A stretch of 64,000 bases of DNA. Origin: JADGRB01 sp963835825 (GTDB lineage: Bacteria > Myxococcota_A > Polyangia > Fen-1088). The stretch lies in assembly GCA_963835825.1 (NCBI GenBank), contig CAWIGZ010000001.1, positions 1 to 64,000 of the forward strand, in the 5' to 3' direction. The notes beneath the pieces are model-generated. The model worked only from the letters and a program-made list of their open reading frames with translations, made no database searches and was not told where the DNA came from. The number at the start of each line of letters is the position of its first letter. Positions within the stretch are counted from its first letter, which is position 1. This document shows, one piece after another, positions 11,658-25,785 of this stretch. The translations under genes were made by a program, and so were the position numbers.

Positions 11658-12887
11658 ATGCGCGTAACCAGCCAACGCGACTCGAGACCCGGCCCACCGG
11701 ACAAAGGCCGAAGGGACCCGCACACCAGCGGCCGCCACAGCAGCCGCCTTGGGGCCGGCGGCAGCCGTCGCGGCGGCCGGCGGATCGGCTTTTGGCTCGC
11801 CATCGCCACGCTGCTGCACGCCGAGCTCATTCTGCTCGTCGGAATCGGCCTCTATTTCTACGCGCCGCGCAGCGCGGATCTGGCGCGCGGACTCTCCGGC
11901 GGCGACCAGGGCCCGTCGATCGACGTCGGCATGGTCGACGACGACGCCGCCCGCGAGATCGTCGCCGATCTCGAAAAGCAGGAGGAGGAGCGCAAGGCGG
12001 AGGAGGCCCGCAAGGAGGAAGAATCGGTCCACCCGCCCGGGCAGGTCGTCGACCTCCCCGCTCCGCGCGAGGAAAAGCGCCCGGACAGCGCCAAGTTCGT
12101 CTCCGAGCACGACAGCTCGGTCGAGCGCGAGACGAAGAAATACGGCCCCTTCCAGGACAACGCGCGGCAGGGGAACGCCAGCGGAACCGCGTCGACCTCG
12201 CAGCCGGCGGTCCCCAAGGGGGACGGGCGGCTGGCGATGCGCACCCCCGATCTCGGTCGGTTTCTGCGCGGCGCGACCGGCGCCACGGGCGAGCCGTCGC
12301 GCGCGGGGCGGCCGGGGTCGAGCTACGGCGCCCTCGCGCCCGGCAGCCCGGAGCCCGACGGGGCCTTCTCCGGCGTGGGGACGCCCCGCCCGCGCCAGGG
12401 GGGCGGGGCGCGCGGTGGTTCGGGGCTGGCGCTAATCCCGACCGAGCAGCAGCTGGCGCGGGCGATAGGGTCGGGGACGCAGGATGCGCTCGGCAACGTG
12501 GACGACGGCGAGGAGACGGCGCTCAACTCGAAGAAGTGGCGGTTCGCGTCGTTCTTCAACCGCGTCAAGCGTCAGGTCGCCGAGCACTGGCACCCCGAGG
12601 AGTCGTACCGCCAGCGCGATCCGACGGGGATGATCTACGGCAAACGGAACCGCTACACCGAGCTGCGCATCCAGCTCAAGCCCGACGGGCGGCTGGGCAA
12701 TGTGGCGGTCTACCAGCCGAGCGGGCTCGATTTTCTCGACGACGAGGCGATCGAGGCGTTCAAGCAGGCCGCCCCCTTTCCCAATCCGCCGCGCCAGCTC
12801 ATCGAGGCCAACGGGCTCATCAACTTCGGCTTCGGCTTCCTTTTCGACCTCAACGGTCCGCCGGAAATGCGTTGGTTCAAGTATTGA
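11658..12887 (+). CDS. Second TonB-like protein with membrane anchor
   Basis: The 409-residue protein has a basic N-terminus, a membrane helix at about 43-70 (IGFWLAIATLLHAELILLVGI), an acidic coiled segment (EKQEEERKAEEARKEEE), a Gly/Pro-rich middle and a C-terminal TonB-type domain (FFNRVKRQVAEHWHP, then LKPDGRLGNVAVYQPSGLDFLDDEAIEAF). The preserved helix-then-DGRL-then-D.EAI order is that of the TonB family. It lies 66 bp after the first TonB-like gene, and both may belong to a single transport or motility complex. A substrate cannot be named. Confidence 0.8.
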   Translation: MRVTSQRDSRPGPPDKGRRDPHTSGRHSSRLGAGGSRRGGRRIGFWLAIATLLHAELILLVGIGLYFYAPRSADLARGLSGGDQGPSIDVGMVDDDAAREIVADLEKQEEERKAEEARKEEESVHPPGQVVDLPAPREEKRPDSAKFVSEHDSSVERETKKYGPFQDNARQGNASGTASTSQPAVPKGDGRLAMRTPDLGRFLRGATGATGEPSRAGRPGSSYGALAPGSPEPDGAFSGVGTPRPRQGGGARGGSGLALIPTEQQLARAIGSGTQDALGNVDDGEETALNSKKWRFASFFNRVKRQVAEHWHPEESYRQRDPTGMIYGKRNRYTELRIQLKPDGRLGNVAVYQPSGLDFLDDEAIEAFKQAAPFPNPPRQLIEANGLINFGFGFLFDLNGPPEMRWFKY

Positions 12888-12971
12888 CCCGGCCGGTGAC
12901 CTTGTTCAGCGCCACCGCGATGGACAAGTTGCAGGCAGATCGTCGTCATAGGAGCGGTCGGAAAGGTGGCC

Positions 12972-13589
12972 ATGAAGCTCGGCCGTGTCGTCTGCTCGAA
13001 GTTGTGGGCGCCGCTGGCGCTGGTGCTCGGGCTGGCCACCTCCGTGCGGGCGGAGCCAGCCGCTGATTCGCCCCCCGCGGTGAACCCGCTGTCGCCGACG
13101 GACCTGGTCGCGGGCCCGTCGCTTTACGAAACGGGGAAAGTCGGCGTCATACCCGATTCGGCTCCGGACCCGGCGCCGACGCCTGTGCCGGCGGAGCTGC
13201 AATGGGCGGGAGACAGCGAAAAGTCGATCAAGCCGGTGGCCGCCGACATCGCCGACGCGCCCCCTCCCCGGCCGCCCGAGGGGACCATCGATCCGCTGAG
13301 GTTGAGCCAGGAGATCCAGGCCAACTTCGAGAGCTTGGAGAACTGCAGGGTCGATGTCGCGCGCGCCAAGCGGGTGGAGCTGTCCAAGGTGCTGGCCGAT
13401 CAGCTGCTGCTGCGCTGGACGATCGACCCCTCGGGACTGGCCAGCTCGACGGAGGTGGTGGCCGCGAGGCCGGTCGACCTCGACCTGATGGACTGCGTGA
13501 AGGCGGCCATGAGCCGCTGGTCGTTCACCCGGCCGCGCGGGGGCGCGGTCCACGTCGAGCGGCCGTTCACGTTCCGCCGCGCTCCCTGA
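12972..13589 (+). CDS. Exported AgmX/PglI C-terminal-domain protein
   Basis: The 205-residue protein has a signal peptide (VCSKLWAPLALVLGLATSVRAEP) followed by a Pro-rich stretch. The last 110 residues match the AgmX/PglI pattern: a Cys after a helix (ENCRVDVARA), LRWTIDPSGLASSTEV, a second Cys (DCVKAAMSRWSF) and an end of the PFTF type. This domain was named from myxobacterial gliding proteins. The ATG at 12972 is preferred over the GTG at 12966 because the GGAAAGG site at 12959-12966 then has correct spacing. With the two TonB-like genes it forms a three-gene envelope cluster. Confidence 0.78.
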   Translation: MKLGRVVCSKLWAPLALVLGLATSVRAEPAADSPPAVNPLSPTDLVAGPSLYETGKVGVIPDSAPDPAPTPVPAELQWAGDSEKSIKPVAADIADAPPPRPPEGTIDPLRLSQEIQANFESLENCRVDVARAKRVELSKVLADQLLLRWTIDPSGLASSTEVVAARPVDLDLMDCVKAAMSRWSFTRPRGGAVHVERPFTFRRAP

Positions 13590-13679
13590 GCGTCCGGCCG
13601 CGCCCCTGGGCGCGCCGGGTGGTCCTGCACGCTCTTTGCCGTGCCGGGCCCGGGCCGTGTTATCAATGGATCGGCCACC

Positions 13680-15074
13680 ATGAGCTCGGTCGGGGGCAAC
13701 ACGACGGTTACCGAGGCGGCCTCGGCCGCGAGCGTGGACTCCCAGGAAGCCACGTTGCTGTGGCTATTTCCGCGGTCGAGCCCGCCGGTCGCGCTGCGCG
13801 GCGAGCGCAAGCGTGAGCTGACGATCGGACGGGACGAAGCGTCGGCCGTCTGCCTGTCGGGCAACGACGTCTCGCGCCGACACGCGGTCCTCCACCTCGA
13901 TCCCGATTCGCGGGAGTCGGGGGTGCGCATCGCCGACCTCGGAAGCCGCAATGGCGTCCGCGTGAATGGCCGCCCTGTCGCCGAGGCGCAGCTCGGCGTC
14001 GGCGACGTCGTACGCCTCGGCGGCTGGGTGGGCGTGGTGGCCGCCAGCGGGGGCGAATTCGCGGAGATCGCGCCCGGCCTCTGGGGCGGCGCCACGCTGC
14101 AAGCGGCGCTGGCGCCCTTGCGGACAGCGGCGGCCAGCGATCTGCCCATCGTGCTCGAGGGGGAGACGGGGACCGGCAAGGAGCTGGCAACCCGGGCGCT
14201 TCACCGCTGGAGTGGCCGTTCGGGACCACTGTCCGCGGTCAACTGCGCGGCGCTCCCCGAGGGGCTGGCCGAGGGGGAGCTGTTCGGCTACCGCCGCGGT
14301 GCCTTCACCGGCGCGGATCGGGCCAGCGCCGGCTTTTTTCGGGGCGCGCAGGGGGGAACGCTGTTGCTCGACGAGGTCTCGGACCTGCCCCTCGCCCTTC
14401 AGGCCAAGCTGCTGCGCGTCCTCGAAGAGCGTGAGGTGCAGCCGCTCGGAGAGATTCACCCTGTCCCCATCGACGTGCGGGTGGTGGTCGCCGGCCAGCA
14501 GCCGCTCATCGAGTCGGTGCGGGCCGGACGGTTTCGGGCCGATCTGCTGGCGCGCCTCGACGGGCTGACGGTCCGGCTGCCGCCGCTGCGCAAGCGCCGC
14601 GAGGATGTCCTCCCGCTGTTCTCTCGCCTGCTGGAGGAGCTCGGCGCAGGGGCTCGTCCCGGCGATGGAGAGCGACTTCGCCGAGCGGCTCTGCATGCAC
14701 GACTGGCCGTTCAACGTGCGTGAGCTGGTGCTGCTGGCGAAGCGGCTCCTGACCCTGCACGGCACCGACGTCACGCTGCGCGCGCAGCATCTGCCGGAGC
14801 GGATCGCCGGCACAGCCGGGAGCGCGGGGGGCTCGAGCGCGCCGACCTCCGCGGCGGCGGCGGCCAAGTCGTCCGGGGCGGAACGACCACCACTGCCGGG
14901 CGGGCCACCCGAGGCGGTCGAGTTGCCCGCGCTCGTCGTGGCGCTGCGCGCCTCGGCGGGCAACGTCGCGCGCGCCGCCGCCATGTTGGGCATCAGCCGC
15001 CAGCGCGCCTATCGCCTGATGGAGGGGCAGGCGGTGGACCTGGAGGCGCTCCGCAAGCCGGAGGAGGGGCGGGG

Positions 15075-15078
<4 letters not shown>
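13680..15078 (+). CDS. FHA-domain sigma-54 activator (frameshift near 14645)
   Basis: The N-terminal FHA phosphothreonine-binding domain (about residues 45-105) shows LTIGRDE, VSRRHAVL and LGSRNGVRVNG. The sigma-54 AAA+ core follows with Walker A EGETGTGKE, the sigma-54 contact loop GAFTGAD and LLLDEVSDLP. Near 14645 the frame slips by one base; WPFNVREL and a Fis-type helix-turn-helix (NVARAAAMLGISRQRAYRLM) continue in the next frame to 15078. The stop overlaps the start of the kinase gene (ATGA). Together this suggests that a Ser/Thr kinase phosphorylates a partner or this protein to switch sigma-54 promoters. The frameshift is probably an assembly error. Confidence 0.86.
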
Positions 15079-16466
<1,388 letters not shown>

Positions 16467-16475
16467 GTGACGCCC

Positions 16476-17235
16476 TCATTGGGGCTTGGTCAAAAGCTCG
16501 ATGTTGGTGAGCCACAAAGTACCGGTGATCGACTCGGTTCCGCGGGGGAAAGCGACGATGAAGCGGATGCTGTCAATCGCTCGGAGACAGGCGGTTACGC
16601 TCTCCAGGCCGGCATCGGTCGGCTCGGCTTTGAACACCGTAAAATCGGCGAGATTGAGCGTGATTTGTTTCCATCCGAGCTCCCCGGCGTTGAGGCCACC
16701 CGGCTGAGAGGCGCCAAAGCTCGCGTCCAATCGTTGCACAGCCGAGATCGACTTCCAAAGCCGTCCCCAGAGGGAGGGCGTTGGTGGTCGAAGACAGCCT
16801 GGCGTTGAACCGCAGCGTGTTGAAGCTGCTGAAGTCGACCGTGCCAGAAGTTGTGCCGGTGGCGACCATCACGCCCAGTGGTACCTTGCCGGTCGGTGCG
16901 GCGAGCTCGAAGGTGGCCGTCAGCGCGTGCGGCTGTTCCGCCTGGGAGCCGAACGAGAGGGTTACGGGCAGACCGCCGTCCGGGCTGGGTGGCTGACCGG
17001 CGTCGGTGACGAGTCCTCCGTCAGGGCCAACGTCGCGGTAGTGCGGATCGTAATAGAAGATGGCGCTTCCCGTCCACGACGTGAATGCGCCCAAGGCATG
17101 CGACGTGCCCGCGTCCTCGGCAAAGTCGTCGATCACCTGGATGACATCCACCTTCGGAAGACTGAAACAGGCAGGCACGAGCAGGACCGATAACAGAGGA
17201 AGGGATCGGAGCGGCGAAGAGATCGCGCGGCGCAT
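16476..17235 (-). CDS. Lipoprotein with CBM11/CIA30-like jelly-roll (frameshift near 16745)
   Basis: A lipoprotein signal (LPLLSVLLVPACFS) precedes a domain that begins IDDFAEDAG and ends TLWLTNIELL, with FNTLRFNARL and W-K-QITLNLADF in between. This spacing matches the galactose-binding-like fold of CBM11 or CIA30 proteins. The frame slips once near 16745; the rest (RLDASFGASQPGG...) runs to the stop at 16476. It starts 5 bases after the stop of the TPR/PEGA-like gene, so the two form an operon. A similar lipoprotein is at 20481, which suggests a local family of sugar-binding surface proteins. Confidence 0.72.
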
Positions 17236-17240
17236 CTTCG

Positions 17241-18386
17241 CTACCAGACCCCGTTCAAGAAGACGCCGGCCGGCGTGACCGACGCCCAACTTCGCGACGT
17301 GTCGACCCAACCCGTCTTCGCGTCGCGCTTTCGTTCGGAGAAATAGAGGTAGGCGCCACCGGCGAGCAGGCCGATGCTCGTCACGGCCAGCCCGACGGTG
17401 ACGATGCTGTTGCGGTTCAGTGCGTCGACATCGGCGTTGTACTTGAGGGCGACCGCGGTGTCGTTCGGGTTCGTCTGAAGATACGTCTGCTCGATCCGGG
17501 CGTCCTGGTACTGCCCCCGGTTCCAGACATAGACGCCGATGGCGGTCCCTCCGAGCGCCACGCCGAGGCCGCCGAGGAGGTACGCCACCGTCTTCGCGTG
17601 GATCGTCGGCGTCTCGGGATTGCTGGTGACGGCCGGGAAGACGGGCGCGCCGATTGGCTGCAGCGGAACGATGGCGGGTGGGGCAGCGGCCGCTGGGAGC
17701 GTCGCGCAGATCACCAGCGCCGCGCCCCCTTCCTTGATCTCGAGGTTCTCCTCGGCAGAGCGTCGTCCGGGGGCCGACAAAACGAGGTGATGGACTCCTC
17801 CCGGAAGAGCGACGCCACGGCTCGACGCGGCCACATCGATTCGCTTGCCGTCGAGCACCAGCTTGAGGCCCAGCTCCGGGCAGCGAACAGTCAGGGTTCC
17901 CGGGCGGCCCGAGGCGGCGCGTGCTCCTTCTGACGCCGCCTCGACCGCCTCGCCGGCGGCCACGCCCGCAGCCGCCGCGGTCGCCCGCGCCGCCTCGGCC
18001 TCCGACGTCGCCTCCGGGTTCTGCAGGGTGGCGCGCAGCCGGGCAATCTGCCGCTCCACCTGCGTGCGACGAGCGGGCGAGATCCGGTCGCCGCCGTCGC
18101 GCAGGTAGCGGGCAAGCGCTTCGATCGCCTCGACGGTGTGGCCGAGCGCGATGTGCGCCTGTCCGATGTTGAAGAGGACGGCGAACTGCGGGCTGATGGC
18201 GTAGGCCGCCTTGAACTCCTGCAGCGCCCCCGCGTATCCGTTCTGACCAGCGAGCTCCAGCCCCCTGGCGTAGTGGGCGCGCGCGTCGCCCCGGGGATCT
18301 TCGGCGCGCCCGATCCGCGCCGCTCCGAGCGCCAGCAGGCCGGCGAGCAGCGCTGCGGTTCTCAGCCCTCTCTGGCTAGCGACCAT
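17241..18386 (-). CDS. TPR and membrane protein with PEGA-like segment
   Basis: The 381-residue protein has a signal peptide (1-28), two to three TPR-like helices (YARGLELAGQNGYAGALQEF, FNIGQAHIALGHTVEAI), a middle part resembling a PEGA beta domain (LTVRCPELGLKLVLDGKRI), and two hydrophobic helices near the C-terminus (AYLLGGLGVALGGTAIGVYV and IVTVGLAVTSIGLLAGGAYL). This layout is very common in myxobacterial envelope proteins of unknown role. It is followed directly by the jelly-roll lipoprotein gene at 17235. Confidence 0.8.
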   Translation of the reverse strand: MVASQRGLRTAALLAGLLALGAARIGRAEDPRGDARAHYARGLELAGQNGYAGALQEFKAAYAISPQFAVLFNIGQAHIALGHTVEAIEALARYLRDGGDRISPARRTQVERQIARLRATLQNPEATSEAEAARATAAAAGVAAGEAVEAASEGARAASGRPGTLTVRCPELGLKLVLDGKRIDVAASSRGVALPGGVHHLVLSAPGRRSAEENLEIKEGGAALVICATLPAAAAPPAIVPLQPIGAPVFPAVTSNPETPTIHAKTVAYLLGGLGVALGGTAIGVYVWNRGQYQDARIEQTYLQTNPNDTAVALKYNADVDALNRNSIVTVGLAVTSIGLLAGGAYLYFSERKRDAKTGWVDTSRSWASVTPAGVFLNGVW

Positions 18387-18507
18387 CGGTCATGCCCGGC
18401 CATCATACGTGTTCTGCCCGGCGCGCGTCACGGCCGGGGTGGTATCCGCTCCAAGCAAGCTTGGTGCGTCGAATACTCAGCGAGCTCGCCTGGGTTTCTC
18501 CCGGATC

Positions 18508-18540
18508 CGGACGTCCGGCGGACGTCCGGCGGACGTCCGG
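18508..18540. promoter_or_regulatory. Three tandem 11-bp palindromes (CGGACGTCCGG)
   Basis: Three exact copies of CGGACGTCCGG follow each other with an 11-bp period; each holds the self-complementary core CGGACGTCCG. They lie in the 229-bp space between the divergent genes at 18386 (minus) and 18616 (plus). The spacing is one DNA helical turn, so repeated binding of a dimeric regulator on one face is possible. A CCGGATCCGG palindrome sits directly in front (18501-18510). Confidence 0.5.
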
Positions 18541-18615
18541 AGCTGAATCCAGGAACTCTCGGAGGCCGATTTCGGCCGCGCCCAATTGGCTCGACCGTTG
18601 CTGGGGTCACGGCCG

Positions 18616-20450
18616 ATGCGAAACATGGCAACCTGGATTAGACCGATCAGCCGATCCATCGGTTTGACGAGTCTTCTGTTGGCGGTCCCCCCCCTTTCGT
18701 CGCCGGTTCTCGCCCAAGAGGCGCCCGCGGCGGCGCCCGCGCCCGCACCCGCACCGGAGGTGACCCCGGCGGAGCCGGCCGCGGCGCCGGCGGCGCCGGC
18801 CGCGCCGAAGAAGAAGGGGGGGAGCGCCCCGGTGCTGGGGCTGAACCCGAACGCGCCGCAGGTCGGCGGTCTGGTGACGACGACGTCGGAGGCGCCGGCG
18901 GTGGAGTCCGAGCCGGAGACGGGCGAGTGGAAGTTCGACGTGACGGGGTACTTCCGGGCGCCGCTGCGGTTTTCGTGGGGACCGCCGACGACCCAGGATC
19001 CGTTCGGCGCCGGGCGATCCGGGGACGCAGATCCGGACGCCGCCGATGGTGCCGGACGCCAACTACATCGACTGGCGCTACACGAACAGCATGGTCGGCC
19101 CGTGGACCGAGCTGAACTTCCACTACGGCAACGACCGGGTGAAGGCGACGGTGCAGATCGCGTCGTACAACATCACCGACTCTGGTTACCGGCGGCTGGA
19201 GTCGAACCTGGGGATCAACGAGGCGTTCCTGTCGATGACCTGGCCGGAGTTCCTGAGCGAGAACGCGCGGCTGACGTTGATCGCCGGGGCGTACACCAAC
19301 CGCTACGGCGCGGCCGGTCGCTACGACGCCGGCCGGTACGAGACGTACCTGTTCGGCCGGACGCACACGGCGGGAGAGACGGCTGACCTACGACTACGAC
19401 TTGAACGACTGGACGGTCGAGGCGGAGGAAGGGTTCGGGGGCAAGCTGGAGCCGATCCCGTTCTACGGCCCGCCGGGCGGAAACACGCATGAGTGTCACC
19501 GCGAATGAGAACCTGCCGGCGTGGGAGCCGTACCCAGGTCCGGTGCCGCAGGAGTCGACGTTCGTGGCGCACGGGCACCTGGGCGCGGTGTTCAAGAAGG
19601 AGGTCATCATCGGGGCTGCACCTACATCTACGTGTTCGCGAACGACAACGAGCGCGCGGGGTCGTACCAGGGCGGGACGAACCCGTCGTGGGACGGGACG
19701 ACCGGCATCGTCGACGGGATGCCAATCCGAAGTCGCCGGCGCGGCAGCCGTCGGACCCGAAGCCGAGCATCGCGATTTACGGCGCGGACGTGAAGCTCCT
19801 GGGCGGGGTCCTGGGGGACGGGTACATCGGGTACTCGCACCTGGCGGCGACGAACGCGCTCTACCTGGCGGACGCCATCGAGGTGCTGCACTCGTTCGGC
19901 GGGCTGGCAGCTGCACGACAACTACTTCGGCGCGCCGGGCGGCGTCGATCCGGTGACGGGCTCGATCGACAGCGTGGAGGTGCAGTACAGCTTCAGCTTC
20001 GGGCAGCTGTTTCACTACCCGCAGGCGTTCTGGGGCGACGGGCCGGACCTGATCGGGACGATCTTCGGGATGTTCAACAAGGTGAACGCGCCGATGAACC
20101 CGACCTTCTCGCTGAACAAGCTGAAGTTCGGGACGGAGTGGACGTACGTGCCGCTGCCGTGGCTGGGGCTGGGGGGCCGGTACGACGTGGTGGAGCCGAA
20201 TCTGGACGATTCGACGGAGTCGTTCTCGGTGATCTCGCCGCGGATCATCTTCCGGACGGCGTTCGTGACGCACGAGCAGGTGATGATCCAGTACTCGCGG
20301 TACTTCTACGGGAGCGGTTACGACGCGGGGACCGGGCCGAAGCCTGGGTTCATGAGCGGGTCGCAGTATCCGTACAACAGCCAGCTGGGGGCGGCCAACC
20401 TGGGCGTCGACAAGAATGCCGCGCAGATCGCGGCGATCATCTGGTTCTAG
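18616..20450 (+). CDS. Predicted outer-membrane beta-barrel protein (at least six frameshifts)
   Basis: The N-terminal signal peptide (SLLLAVPPLSSPVLAQ) is followed by an Ala/Pro-rich stretch, then strongly barrel-like sequence: KFDVTGYFRAPLRFSW, WTELNFHYGNDRVKATVQIA, FLSMTWPEFL, and a C-terminal run ending AAQIAAIIWF. The protein can be followed only by changing frame near 19020, 19380, 19485, 19615, 19725 and 19905. The protein-level continuity across all breaks argues for sequencing indels, though true decay cannot be excluded. No family is recognised beyond porin-like. It is followed at 31 bp by a lipoprotein, probably in the same operon. Confidence 0.68.
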
Positions 20451-20480
20451 TCAACATCTCCGTCTCACGAGGAATCCACC

Positions 20481-21269
20481 ATGAAGAGTCAGAAGAGTGA
20501 AATGAAGCGTGCGTTTGTGGTGCTGGCGGGCGGGTCGCTGATGCTGCTCGGCTGCATCATCCCGGACAAGTCGGCGACGGCGCCCAGCGTGGCGCCGGGG
20601 TCGGCGGCGTCGATCGGCGGCGGGGCGGCGGCGCCGGCCGCGGCGCCGGGGGTGGCGGTGGGGAAGGACTGCGGTCCGAACGGCCTCATCGACGACGGCG
20701 AGGACGGCAACAACCAGAACCTGCCCAACGACAACCGGGGCGGCTACTGGTACACGTTCAAGGACAAGGGGACGACGACGGTCGAGCCGACGGCGGGCGA
20801 AGAGGGCGGCACGTTCGCGATGAGCCCGGGGGGCCACGACTCGCAGTACGCCGCCCGCTACCACGGGACGATCGGGACCGGCGCCATCGTCTTTTCGGGG
20901 CTGGGGATGAACTTCATCGACCCCAAGGGGCAGTACGACGCCTCCAAGTACGCGGGGATCTCGTTCTGGGCGAAGAAGGGCCCCGATTCGACGGGGAAGG
21001 TGCGGCTGAAGGTGCCGGACGTGAACACCGATCCGGACGGCGGCGTCTGCACCGAGTGCTTCAACGACTTCGGGGCGAACATCGTGCTGACCAACGACTG
21101 GAAGCTCTACAGCTTCCCCTTCAAGAGCATGAAGCAGCTTCCCGACTGGGGCGCGCCCCACAAGCCCCACATCACGCCGTCCAAGCTCTACGGCATCCAG
21201 TTCCAGGTCAACATCCCCCGGTCCACCTACGACATCTACATCGACGACCTGAAGTTCTTCTGCGAGTGA
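20481..21269 (+). CDS. Lipoprotein with carbohydrate-binding-like jelly-roll
   Basis: The 262-residue protein has a lipobox at the end of GGSLMLLGC and an Ala/Pro/Gly linker. The domain (about 60-262) opens with LIDDGEDGNNQ and closes with YDIYIDDLKFFCE; FSGLGMNFIDPKGQYDASKYAGISFWAKK and WKLYSFPFKSM lie between. These are the marks of a galactose-binding-like fold, as in CBM11-type domains, where the first and last strands hold a calcium site. Two Cys (VCTECF) may form a disulfide. It sits behind a barrel protein, so a cell-surface pair is likely. The ligand is unknown. Confidence 0.78.
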   Translation: MKSQKSEMKRAFVVLAGGSLMLLGCIIPDKSATAPSVAPGSAASIGGGAAAPAAAPGVAVGKDCGPNGLIDDGEDGNNQNLPNDNRGGYWYTFKDKGTTTVEPTAGEEGGTFAMSPGGHDSQYAARYHGTIGTGAIVFSGLGMNFIDPKGQYDASKYAGISFWAKKGPDSTGKVRLKVPDVNTDPDGGVCTECFNDFGANIVLTNDWKLYSFPFKSMKQLPDWGAPHKPHITPSKLYGIQFQVNIPRSTYDIYIDDLKFFCE

Positions 21270-21305
21270 GCGCCCGCCCGGGGCGCCACGCCCTGACCGG
21301 AGCCG

Positions 21306-24193
<2,888 letters not shown>

Positions 24194-24197
24194 CCGC

Positions 24198-24608
24198 TCA
24201 CTCCCCCTGTTCGCGGAGGAACGCCTGGTAGGCGGCGGCGTCCATCAGGCCGGTCAGCTCCTTGGCGTCGCCGACGGCGAGCTGGATCATCCACCCTTCG
24301 TCGTAGGGATCCTCGTTGACGTACTCGGGCGAATCGCTGAGCGGCGAGTTGACCTTGACGATCTTCCCCGACAGCGGCGCGAACAGATCGGAGACCGCCT
24401 TGACCGACTCGACGGAGCCGAACACCTCGGCCTGCTTCAGGGTCTCACCCTCCTTCGGCAGATCGACCTGCGTGACGTCGCCCAGCTGGTCGACGGCGAA
24501 CCGGGTGACGCCGATGGTGGCGAGCTTCTGCCCGTCACGATCCTCCAGCCGCGCCCACTCGTGGTCCTTCGTGTAGTAGAGGTCGTCGGGGTATTGCTGC
24601 GCGCTCAT
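24198..24608 (-). CDS. gcvH: Glycine cleavage system H protein
   Basis: The 136-residue lipoyl carrier shuttles the aminomethyl group between P, T and L proteins. The lipoylated lysine is Lys70 in GSVESVKAVSDL. DHEWARLED at the start and NEDPYDEGWMIQL near the end are typical. It lies between gcvT (18 bp gap) and gcvP (4 bp gap), giving the order T-H-P. The frame is intact. Confidence 0.96.
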   Translation of the reverse strand: MSAQQYPDDLYYTKDHEWARLEDRDGQKLATIGVTRFAVDQLGDVTQVDLPKEGETLKQAEVFGSVESVKAVSDLFAPLSGKIVKVNSPLSDSPEYVNEDPYDEGWMIQLAVGDAKELTGLMDAAAYQAFLREQGE

Positions 24609-24626
24609 GCTCTTCCTCGCTTTCGA

Positions 24627-25785
24627 TCAGGAAACCCTGGGAGGGGTCCCTGGCCCTCCCGCGACGGGCTTCGCCGGGCCCCGCCCGGCTCCGCCCACGC
24701 GTCTGTAAAACGGACCTTTCACCACTTCGGCGTCGACGCGCTTGCCGCGACAATCGACCGAGATGCGCTCTCCGGCGCGATCGAGCGCCACCGGCAGGTA
24801 GCCGAGGCCGATGTTCTTGCCCAGCGTCGGTGCCGGGCCGCCGGAGGTGGTCGTGCCGCTCGGCCGGCCTTCGGCATCGAAGAGCGGATAGCCGTGCCGG
24901 GCGATCCCGCGGCCGGTCATCACGAACCCGCAGAGCTTGCGCGTGACGCCGGCCGCGCTCTGCGCCACCAGCGCCTCGCGGCCGATGAAGTCGTTGCCGT
25001 CCAGCTTCACGACCCAGCCGAGCCCCGCCTCGAGGGGCGTGGTCGTCTCGTCCAGATCGTTCCCGTAAAGCGGCAGCCGCGCCTCCAGGCGGAGCGTGTC
25101 GCGCGCGCCGAGGCCGACCGGCTTGCCGCCGATCCCCGCCGCTGCCTCGATCAGGCGGTCCCAGAGGGTGACGGCGTCCTTGGCGTCGCAGAAGATCTCG
25201 AACCCGTCCTCGCCGGTGTATCCGGTGCGGGCGATGGACGCCTGCACACCGGCGATCTCGACAGCTCTCGACAAAGGCGAAGCTGGCCAGCTCCCCGAGC
25301 CCGAGCTTGGTGAGCGGCTGCAGCGCGTGCTTCGCCCCCGGGCCCTGAAACGCGATGAGCCCGGTCTCGGCCGAAGCGTCGGTGACGTCGCAGAGGGGGC
25401 GCCCGTGCTCGAAGAACCAGGCGCGATCCTTTTCCAGATTGGCGGCGTTGACGACCGTCAGATAGTGCGTCGCGGAGAGACGATAGACGATGAGATCGTC
25501 GACGATTCCGCCGGTCGGAAGGCAAGCCACCGTATACAGGGCCCGCCCGTCGGTGAGCCGCCCGACGTCGTTGGTGACCAGGCGCTGGACGGCCTCGGCG
25601 GCGCGCGGTCCGCGGAAGTGGATCTCGCCCATGTGGCAGACGTCGAACACGCCCACCGCCTGCCGGGTGGCGCGGTGCTCGTCGATGATGCCGCCGGCGT
25701 AGCTGACCGGCATCGCCCAGCCGCCGAAGTCGACCATCTTCGCGCCGAGGCGGAGGTGGGATTCGTAGAGCGGGGTGCGTTGCAT
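24627..25785 (-). CDS. gcvT: Aminomethyltransferase, glycine cleavage T-protein (frameshift near 25268)
   Basis: GcvT moves the aminomethyl carbon to tetrahydrofolate. The start ATG (25785) gives RTPLYESHLRLGAKMVDFGGWAMPV; the folate-binding part has GVFDVCHMGEI. The frame shifts near 25268, after ASFAFVESC..., and continues as VEIAGVQASIARTGYTGEDGFEIF. The C-terminal end, from about PFYRRV on, reads through a GC-rich palindromic stretch (24630-24700), so the last 20 residues may be repeat-derived. It is the first gene of the gcvTHP operon. No gene for the L-protein lies here. Confidence 0.92.

Noticed and set aside
18990..19910. Programmed ribosomal frameshifting in the barrel gene
   Set aside because: At least six shifts of both directions with no slippery site or pseudoknot; sequencing errors explain it better.
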